A stretch of 64,000 bases of DNA from Azolla caroliniana (taxonomy: Eukaryota; Polypodiophyta), in assembly GCA_043228905.1 (NCBI GenBank), contig JBHGNT010000017.1, forward strand, positions 13,888,001 through 13,952,000. The letters run 5' to 3'. Position 1 is the stretch's first letter; every line of letters begins with the position of its first letter. The translations under genes and the position numbers were made by a program. This document shows positions 55,625 to 64,000 of the stretch, in pieces. The notes under the pieces are model-generated. The model was not told where the DNA came from. It saw only the letters and a program-made list of their open reading frames with translations, and did not search any database.

Positions 55625-57404
55625 TGGCATGCTTGTCTCATTCTCCTTTCTGCTCCTCCTGTTCAAAAATTTTGGGGAATTTTTATGTGTGATGCTCTTC
55701 GAATGAAGATTTTGGCTCCAACCCTAAACCCCTTGTTATATACATTTGTAATTAATACAATTATTACTCATGGAAAAGATAGAGAGATAGAGAGAGAGAT
55801 GTGGCATGCTTGTCTCATTATAAATGAAATTGAAATTGACAATATTTAGCGATTGTAGGGACAAAGTAATATGTACACTCACAGGAGATGTGTTGAACAA
55901 ATCAGAGGATGCCTTATGGAAGCATATGAATGGGAAAAAATTCTTGCGGAAACTTGGTCAGTGTATTCTATATTAAATATTGAGGTTGTTCGTTGCTTCA
56001 AATTTTGATGGTGTCAAGATGTATGAAATATAATCGATTTATTTATGAAGATTATTAGCTTCTATGTGTATTCAGATAAATTTTCAGAACTTTTGCTTAC
56101 AAGCCTTGTATTTAAAGTTTTCTATATAGTCATCTCCTAAATAAACAATTCTAAGTGGTTAAACAATAGTTCCAGATTCATCTTTCAACGATAATTCTTT
56201 TCATAGCTGACTTAAGAAATCAGATTAATTTTCTTTCAAAAAATTATTCTCTTAGTATGATGGGCCAGTCTCACTTAAGAAATAAAATACCTCGTACTAT
56301 AACTGAGAATTCTGTAGCTAGATGGGAAACAGAAGCGTAACGCTTCATGTTTTTTGTTTGGAAAACAATCGCGGAAGTTTAAATACATTCTGGGCATGAA
56401 GAGGATTTTTGACCCTATGTATCTTCTTCACATGAGTAGATGTGACATTTTTCAAGTGATGAATCATATTTCCCAAGAAATGATTAATTGATTTTCAAAC
56501 TTAATAGGCCAATTAAGGCTTACGCTTAGTTTTGTTGGATGGGTGGCACAGCTCAGAAAGAAGCAGAGAAAAATGAGACCCCTCAACAAACAGTAGAGAC
56601 TGTTATGGACATGGGTGATCCCAATCATCTTCAAGAGGATAATGATGCTGCTGATAATCTTGAAGAGAGTAATGATGATATGGATTTGGAAGAGCTTGCG
56701 TTTTGGCTCCCACCAGATGATCAAAATAATGAAGGTGTTCCTTCAGAGTGTAAGTATAAACATGCTGCTTGATCTTTTGGCAATGAATAAGTGCTTCCAC
56801 ATTACTTGAAGCTCTTGATTTATAATATTACCTTCAGGCTTGGACGAGACAAGTGAAAATGGCTTTCCAGCTGAAGCATTTGGCTCCACTGGGTAAAGCT
56901 TCAACATCACCCTCTCTTTATGTTTGATTTGTGCATTTTATTAGATGAAAAATGGACTCTGTACATTTGCGGTTGTAGATTCTATCAATAAAGAAGACAA
57001 GAAAGTAAACTCTGGGTCAGGGGTAAGATCTCATGGCTCACACATCTGTAGACAATGCTTCTTATGGCCTTTCGAGTAGGTATTAGTACTTTAGAAATGT
57101 CAACCATATAGAAAGTAGTTTCAAGATGTGAAGCATGTTTTATTATATCTTTGAGTTATAAGCATCTTTATGTCATTTGCCTGAACACAACTATATTGCC
57201 ATTCTTTTGGATACACTTCCATTATTGCTTAAAATGATGTGCTCTTTATGGATTCAAACCTTTCCAACTATTCTGTGGTTGCTCATAAAAACCATGAGAG
57301 AGATTTTTTGTATTCTTTCCTACAGAGTCAAGCGGAAGGCAAAGAAAGGGGCTAGCAAACCTACTCTTAAGGTTAAGAAGCGGAAAAAGACAAAGGTCCA
57401 GTAA
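55208..57404 (+). CDS. SURF2: Surfeit locus protein 2 (SURF2) homologue
   Basis: SURF2 is a small nuclear/nucleolar protein of poorly known function. Exon 1 (55208-55407) carries GRVRCIETGHEMLPSEKEGY and KKPPLNVF-like RRKPPLNVF. Exon 2 (55859-55956) carries VICTLTGDVLNKSEDALWKH and NGKKFLRKL, the two halves of the SURF2 core with paired Cys/His motifs. Exon 3 (56552-56749) is acidic with LEELAFWLPPDD, a plant SURF2 feature. These three join in frame. Exon 4 is probably 56838-56892, one or two short exons follow (about 56979-57025), and a basic tail (KKGASKPTLKVKKRKKTK) ends at 57404. The 3' joins are uncertain because the obvious sites do not keep one frame. The N-terminus is shorter than I expect for plant SURF2. 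Confidence 0.78.
55436..55822 (+). repeat. Tandem duplication in SURF2 intron 1
   Basis: A unit starting CTTTCTGCTCCTCCTGTT and ending near GGCATGCTTGTCTCATT occurs twice, at about 55438-55640 and 55647-55820, with few differences. The first copy has a longer GATA/GA microsatellite (55574-55621) than the second. Confidence 0.88.
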
Positions 57405-59036
57405 AGCAGGTTATATAGCTGCCAGGTAAGGTAGTCTTTAGTATTGGAACATTTTTTTTGTTTGCTTTTTCGATAATGTTAAGTGGTTTTCACTCAGTGT
57501 AACCTTAACCTGCTTTCTTTTTTGTATGCAGTTGAAAGTATCGTTAAAGATCAATGGTAGAGCCCATTTGAATGGAAGAAAGTGTGTGAACTGCGTGATG
57601 GTCATGATAATCGACAAAATTTTGACTGGATATATTTCAATAGTAGACTAGGATGCAGCAAAATGTTGAGCATATCCTCAATAAGAGGAAAGAGATAGGG
57701 AGGCACTGTCCTCAAGTATCTTTTCCAGGGAGCTCAAGATTATATTTCAGGTAGTAAAGATGCAGAAGATGATATTGATGATCTTAAATGAGCTTACCAA
57801 TGTTTCCTGTGAAGGTGATTGGCTGTAAGAACAATGATTCTTTATGGAAATTAAATTTATGAAGCACAAACTACTCAGAGTGCATAATGAATTCACCAAA
57901 ATTGTGTAATGTATATTGCTTGACATGCACTATGAAGCACAAACTACGTAGAGCGTGTAATGAATTCACCAAAAATTGTGTTATGTATATTGCTTTAAAT
58001 GCATGACTATATGGGCACAGTGCAACCATGATTTTACAGTAATAATAGTCTCATCCACTAAACCCTAAACCACAAGTTATTGAGGAGTGTGATGCACTCA
58101 TATGTTATGTATATTGCCCTCATATATACCATGATATGTGCTACAATGATTGTCCAACTGATTGTCTTAGCCATGATTCCTTCATTTCATGAGTGTTGCA
58201 TTCAGGAAAATTTTGAACCATAAAAACATCCACATTTACAACTACCAAGTACCATAGGCATATGACAAGATGCACATTTGCAAAGTAGGTTTGCTTTCAG
58301 AGTTTATGAAAGTTATTGAATATATAGCTAGACCCAGTGATCCTTACCAAGTTTTACCACAGTGAAGAGGTTGATTTATAAAAGACTATTTTCAAGAGCA
58401 AAATAGTGTTTGCCCTAATTGGTGGCAATACTCAAGATTACAATGGAATAAAATGACACTGAATGACAAGTGAAGGATTACAAATCATTAATCGGGGGAG
58501 TAATTATCTGCAAATCTCATCTCTACTTCAAGGCATGATGATATAAGGAAAGAACAATGCAAATAAATAACAGGCATATGATTGTTCCCTGACTACATAT
58601 CTTTATGTTATTTCTCACATGACATCAAAATAGTAATAAGATGGGATAACATATGATTGTTCATTTGAAGAAAAATTGTATGTGAATTCACCAAGTACAA
58701 AAAAACTGGAAACCCTTTAGTCTGCGTGGCAAAAGTAACAAACATCTCCTAATGTTTCAATCATTTGTCAGATGAGACCAGAAACGCTTTATGAAGGTTC
58801 TAGCATTATGTCTCTTTCCATACAAACGTTTGTCTTTTGCCTTATGACCTTAAGTTTTTGGTTATTTCCTTTAATGATTTGTCAAACCAAACCATAAACA
58901 CATTATAAAGGTTTTGTCATATCTGTTACCTTGCAAACTCTATATTTAACTTGGATATACAACATCTCATGTTAGATTTACATACATGTACAAGTTGCAT
59001 GGAAATAATCAATCCAGAGCTTCATGGAGTAAATTA
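57405..59036. other. 3' flanks of SURF2 and PP2C genes; small duplication
   Basis: A probable 3'-UTR intron of SURF2 spans about 57426-57531 (CCAG/GTAAGG to ATGCAG). A unit of about 74 bp with ATGAAGCACAAACTAC and AATGAATTCACCAAA occurs at 57857 and 57931. No other gene is seen. Confidence 0.5.
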
Positions 59037-62000
59037 CTAGAGCTCAAGCCTTGAATCCTTGCTTTTTTTCCCTTCCATGGCATCTTTCTTTGCCTTACAA
59101 CTCATACAAAGAAAAGGTCCCTGAAGTGTTCTATTTGTTAAAGAAAAGACAGAACCAGCATGAACTGAAATCCCATCATTCATTGTCATGTTGGTCTGAC
59201 AGACAGCACAATTGAGGATTCCTAATGAAGGGTCTGAACCAAGCCTGAACCAAATCAACACAATTCAAAAGTTGAGATCTTAATGGAAATGAACATTTTC
59301 AACCAAGACCACCAACAAGTAACTAACCTTTCTGCGAGCCTTGCAGAACCCTCTTCAAAGAGCTCTTCGACAACTATATCAGGGGGCTTGTTAGCAACAA
59401 TGGCACTTGACTCCTTCGATCTCCAGCCAAAAAAAATAGACTTCCATTTGTTCTGTTTCTTTACAGGCAATGGAATAGAGGGAATGTAATTATCAGGTGG
59501 TAATAAATCCACAACTAAACATGTCGTGTCATCACAGAGACCTCGAGCCCTAAGAGACTCCTGAAAAAAATACATATATCACTCCATGAAGTGTGTTATT
59601 ATAGGGAAAACTCAAAAATGCCCAAGTTTTCTTGAATTCCCAAATTATATTCCTGAGGTTTTGTTAGGTGCCCGAACACCTTTGGTCACCATTAAAGAGA
59701 GAACAATGAGATAAATAAACCCTTTAACTGCTAATATAGCCCATATAATTTTGAGGGATGAACTAGTGAAATTGGGAAAATAACAAAAACTTTGGTATGT
59801 TCAGAGGTGTTCCCATTATAATACAATGGGTAAAACAGGAACGTTGTAAACAATGCAAGGGAAATAGAAGAAGCCAAACCTTCACCACTTGCCTAGCTGC
59901 AAGTTCTGCTGGCAGGCCCTTGCAGCATTTAGCAGCCTTTTCAGAGCTTAAAGCATCCCACACACCATCGGAGGCGATGATCAACCTTCCCCCAACCTTT
60001 GAAAGCTAACATGGTAGAGCTCCAAACTTCAATAACCTTAAAAAATAGCTATATGAATAGCTTGTCATTACGCATAGACCGTCACCTTTATCTGCTTAAC
60101 ATGAGGTATAGGAACAATAAATTCCCCAACATCAACATCACCAATAGATCTTGATAAGCAAAGGCCTCCTGGCCAACACCGCAGCGGACCAATCTACAAC
60201 CAAAGTGATAGATATTCAATCAAATGTCATCTTCAAATATTGCAAATATAATGAGTTAACTATCGCTTCTAATAAACATTGAAAACTAGTTCACGGCTTG
60301 AAGGTGGTAATTTTTAGATCACACATAATAAACCTGCAGAAGAAAGCTTGATTGCTTTACAACACTTTAACACATATGGCAAAATCACATCACTCAGCTC
60401 CACCATCCTCGCAAAGGACCCTTGCTCATTGTTAGGAATCAAGACCCAGGATCTGACTCTATGACCCACTAACCAAACACAAAACACATCTATACTTAGT
60501 CCTAATGGTAGATCCGACCCATTCTAATGTGAAAGCTATGGTTTATTCTCCATCAACCCCAAGGTACAAAGCTCAACCAAAAGTATCATTCTCAACTTTA
60601 TTACCTCAACACCACCAGCTATGCTAAGCCTCCCAACTTCACCTCCACAGCCTGTCACCCGTTCTCTCCTGAAATCTCAAGAAATATCAAGTAAATTCCA
60701 ACCAAATACTGGAAAGCTAAACAAGTACAAAATGCTCCAATCTCGCACGTAATTATGACCAATATTGGTATATAAAAAGCTTAATCGTGTATATGGACAT
60801 TGGATTCTATATCCATAAGTTTCATACCATGCGGGTGTCAATATATTTGCTATAATTTCACAATTTAAATATTGATGCAGGGAAGGTGCACATTAATCAT
60901 TGCTTCTCTTGCAAGCTTTCATACGCTTATCACACATTTTAGTCATACAACTAGATGACCAGACTTACTCTTCTTCATTTTCTTCAAGCCTATGATCCAC
61001 TGTTAGTGCAGAAACCACGCCTCCTCTAGGATCAAGTACACATCGGGAATCTCCAACACATGCAACAGTGACAGTCCACTGATCTACCACAACAAAAGTC
61101 ACGGTTGTCCCTGATGTTTGTCCTAGCAGGTGTGAAACAGGTAGATGATTGATTGTATTCTTAAAAAACAGGAAACACTCTGAAATACCCCTGTTTTTCT
61201 TTGTTTCCCCCAAATGCCCCTAAATTTTTCCCTGATTGACCACTGAAACAGAGGAAAAACAGGGAAATTTTGATCACATAGCACATAAGACTGATCAAGA
61301 CTGGTGTTGACAAGGGGCAAGCGAGCATAAAGGAAAACTGAGGGTTATTTTGGTGTTTTCCCCCCAACAAACTAGTATTGCAATGTTGATATAACAACCT
61401 CGCTTTTGAAAATCTTTGTCTGTTTTTACGAAACCTGCAACTAGTGCTCGTGGCAATGATGCCAGCCATTCATCTCTGCTTGAAGTGGCAGGAAGTGCAC
61501 TCAGCACATCATTCATCAAGTTTTCCTTAACGTATCGAGCAGCAGATGAACCATTGTGACCATCCAACACCTGGGGGAGACAAAAAATATGTCAAGTAAA
61601 AAAAAAAATTAACACATGCAAAAGCTTAGGTATATGAGGAAAATATTTTCTTTCCTTCAAGTTAAATGGTCATTACAACCACTCAGGACCCGGGATCCTT
61701 TTCATGCACAAAAGAGCAAACCCCGCAATTACAGATGGAAAAAATACACAGTCCTCCATGTTAGATTCCCATTTGTTACAATTCAAATTTTCAGAATCCA
61801 GAAGATAAGGCCAGTATAGATATTGAAACAATAAAAACAGTCAATTACGCTTGAAACAAATGTGCCTTGCTCCATTTTACTAGGTCATTGTCACCATCAA
61901 GAACCAGCAAGATAAAATTTGAGCACAAATCGCATATGTGCAAAATCAAACTTACACACAAGAAGCTTTTTACCATTTTAAATAGTGACACAAAAGAACT

Positions 62001-62405
62001 CCACATCAAACAATTGTAGAACCTACATTATGCGAGCAATCATGTGCTTGCATCCATGCTAAATGATAGTTCAAATGTTTCCCAATCCATTTAGAAGATG
62101 AACAAATTCACCAAGGTTTAAAAAAATCCACATAGGAGATGAACAAACTCATGGAAGTTACAAAAGAGACACCGTACCCCAAATACAGTAAAGGTAGATG
62201 AACCATCTCCAGGAACTCGTTGGCAATCTGTCTTAACTATGGTGAAATCTTCTCCTTTCTTGGATTGGCATGCTTGACCATAAGAGATAATGGGTGCATC
62301 AATTTTGTCACTATTGAACTCCCTCTTCAGAAATGTGGCCAATGGAACCATATTCTGACCAGAACCACTTCTATGCTTCACCTTCTGACCTTCTTGAATA
62401 CCCAT
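59037..62405 (-). CDS. Protein phosphatase 2C (plant PP2C, At1g47380-type)
   Basis: A metal-dependent Ser/Thr phosphatase. Exons on the minus strand: 62405-62178, 61570-61399, 61122-60969, 60668-60605, 60193-60086, 60005-59880, 59560-59328, 59244-59037. All are GT-AG and in frame, giving 430 aa. PP2C motifs in order are FTVFGVLDGHNGSSAARYV (metal-binding Asp and Gly), TSGTTVTFV, VACVGDSRCVL, GPLRCWPGGLCLSRSIGD, GGRLIIASDGVWD and CDDTTCLVVDLL, so the catalytic residues look intact. After the catalytic domain, a tail carries a CAVC and a CMSC pair about 40 residues apart, a likely zinc-binding module seen in this plant subgroup. Substrate and pathway cannot be read from the sequence. The ATG at 62405 opens a Lys/Ser-rich N-terminus. 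Confidence 0.93.
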
Positions 62406-63116
62406 TCTTATATAACCTTAGAAGGAGTTTCTTTCACTGATGCAAATGATGGGAAGAAGAAAGGCACATGAAAAAACCAAAAGCACATTGTAGTTGACCT
62501 TTATCCTTCATAAGAAACACCTATTCTATTCAATTAGAGGAAGAAGACGAAGCTGTATGGAAGGGTTTTTCATTTATTGGAAGAAAATTTCTTGCTGAGA
62601 ACAAACAAAACCAAGGCCGAGGTTTGGAGACGGAAGAGCTTTTCAGCTTCAAGGAAAAGAGGTTAACAACTTTGGAACAGACAGGGGAGGTCTACTCAGA
62701 CAATATTCTCCTGCAAGTCAATTTGAATCAACCCTAAAGTTTGAACCCCAAAACATTCTGACAAAATGTATGTATGTCTGTCTGTCTGGCTGACTAATCA
62801 GATATAATTCTCTTTGGTAGTGTTGACTATCTCTCTCTCTCTCTGTATGTATATCCTCGGATGAAGTGTTATTTCAAAAGCTTGAAATTGATACAAGCAC
62901 AGTAGAGAGAGAGAGAGATTGGGGGGGAGGCATGTTCTGGATATTCACCCTGCATTTGCAGAAACCCTAAACCTGAGAGGGAGAGAAAGAAAGAGAGGAG
63001 TACTTTTGGAGCAGAGTATGTACATACATATGTACATACTTAAAAGGAAAAAGAAAGAAGCTTTTTCAGCAGAAGAACAGAGGACCACAAAAACCCAAAA
63101 ATTTAGTCTCTCTCTC

Positions 63117-63155
63117 TCTCTCCATTTAGTTAGAGTCTCTAACTAAATGGAGAGA
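63117..63155. repeat. Short inverted repeat (19-bp arms, 1-nt loop)
   Basis: 63117-63135 is the reverse complement of 63137-63155, around the core CATTTAGTTAGAG. A third partial copy, TTAACTAAATG, follows at 63159. Confidence 0.9.
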
Positions 63156-63217
63156 CTCTTAACTAAATGATGCTTGCTCCAAAATATAGATAGATAGAGA
63201 GCTTTGATCTTCACTAT

Positions 63218-63268
63218 GGTGATGCTGATGCTGATGCTGATGATGATGATGATGATGATGATGATGAC
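63218..63268 (-). repeat. Trinucleotide repeat (GAT/GCT)n
   Basis: About sixteen consecutive triplets of GAT with interspersed GCT. On the minus strand they would encode His with some Gln. Confidence 0.9.
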
Positions 63269-64000
63269 TCATGAGCATGTTTTGCTTACTCTCTCTCTCC
63301 ATGACCCCATGCCAGCTCCTTACCCCCTGCATGGCCATCCCCATCCCTGCCAGTAGTTCGATCCTTCTCTCCACAAATCTCTCATCTGGGCAGGGATGCA
63401 TGGCAATGCAGCCTACAGGGGAGAGAAGGATCCTTTTGGACACCCACCCACAAAGAGTCAGGCGTGGGATGCAATGTTGAGGCTTTGTTTCCATATCGAG
63501 GTAGCTTCTCATTCGTCAAAACAATCGTAAAATGACCGTGAAAGGGTATGTGAGAGACTACTGTAAACACATCGCCTGGCTCTCGAAAGATCTCTTCTCA
63601 TTTGTCTAGACTCTAAACAACCATAAACGCATTGCTTCCTACATGATTGTCCAAAAAAATGCCTTGATTCATGTGAGAAGGATCAATTGTGGGCATGTCG
63701 CCTGGGGTCTCGAAGGATCTGGTATGCATATTCCATTCCTTACCATCTTGAGTCTCCACACAACAATCACTGCATTTCTAGAGAGTTGTTACACCTTGGT
63801 GACTAGGGACTAGTACAAACTGGATTGTCGTTACAACTTGGTTAACAAGGTGTCTTTCTTGGATGAAAAGATATTGCATTTTGTGTGCACACATGGACTA
63901 ATATAAGCGATCAACCTCAAGGCCAACAATGACCATGATCAAATGGATACTCATACTAGTATATTAAGATGATCTAAAAGAGACGATTTCATTTTTTTCT

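Larger units (their letters stand above)
62406..64000. other. PP2C upstream region and downstream flank, no certain gene
   Basis: The PP2C promoter and leader should lie just above 62405. CT runs occur near 62830 and 63110. A His-rich open frame on the minus strand (63512-63159) runs through a GAT/GCT triplet repeat and has no recognisable domain; it is not called as a gene. From 63520 to 64000 a loose repeat around CATCGCCTGG or GTCGCCTGG with CTCGAAAGATCT or CTCGAAGGATCT appears twice (about 63570 and 63698). Confidence 0.45.

Noticed and set aside
63159-63512. 117-codon His-rich open frame on the minus strand
   Set aside because: The His run comes from a GAT/GCT triplet repeat and the rest has no recognisable domain or exon signals; it could be revisited if transcripts exist.

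Overview
The window is nuclear DNA of a flowering plant. It carries spliced genes with GT-AG introns and strong homologues of plant housekeeping genes, buried in LTR retrotransposons, hAT transposons, tRNA-derived SINE-like pieces and long (CT)n/(CA)n microsatellites. No species can be named from sequence alone.

Layout. From about 0.5 to 10.3 kb there are two nested, GC-rich, largely non-coding LTR elements of one family. The inner one (4240-8996) is complete, with two 787-bp LTRs and a matched flanking tetranucleotide. It sits inside an older copy whose LTRs are both truncated. From 10.3 to 17.3 kb is a broken Ty1-copia element whose halves face each other. It was later split by a 4.67-kb hAT transposon with a perfect 8-bp target duplication. 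That transposon carries a transposase with one in-frame stop and a captured pentatricopeptide-repeat gene fragment. At 18.5-19.8 kb is an intronless seven-transmembrane GOST/CAND-type receptor gene. From 20.8 to 28.9 kb lie repeat-rich DNA, a non-autonomous hAT-like element, SINE and tRNA-like relics, an orphan exon of a group-1 LEA (Em) gene and a minisatellite.

The minisatellite ends about 20 bp before the start codon of a FANCE homologue (28956-32452, three exons). At 34.8-40.3 kb is a young full-length Ty1-copia element: its LTRs differ by one substitution plus microsatellite length, and its TSD is perfect, yet its polyprotein is broken three times. After a 450-bp microsatellite block comes a 12-exon organellar methionyl-tRNA synthetase gene (41757-49004; all junctions keep frame, 614 aa). 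It is followed by an intronless uncharacterised gene (51436-52761, minus), a Surfeit-locus-2 homologue (55208-57404) and an eight-exon PP2C phosphatase gene (59037-62405, minus, 430 aa).

The genes are functionally unrelated (membrane trafficking receptor, DNA crosslink repair, organellar translation, nucleolar-type SURF2, phosphatase signalling), as expected for a plant chromosome. The most notable structures are the hAT element with gene capture, a perfect 72-bp spacer-less palindrome, the nested non-coding LTR family, and the recently amplified minisatellite abutting FANCE. I did not find a new multi-gene system.
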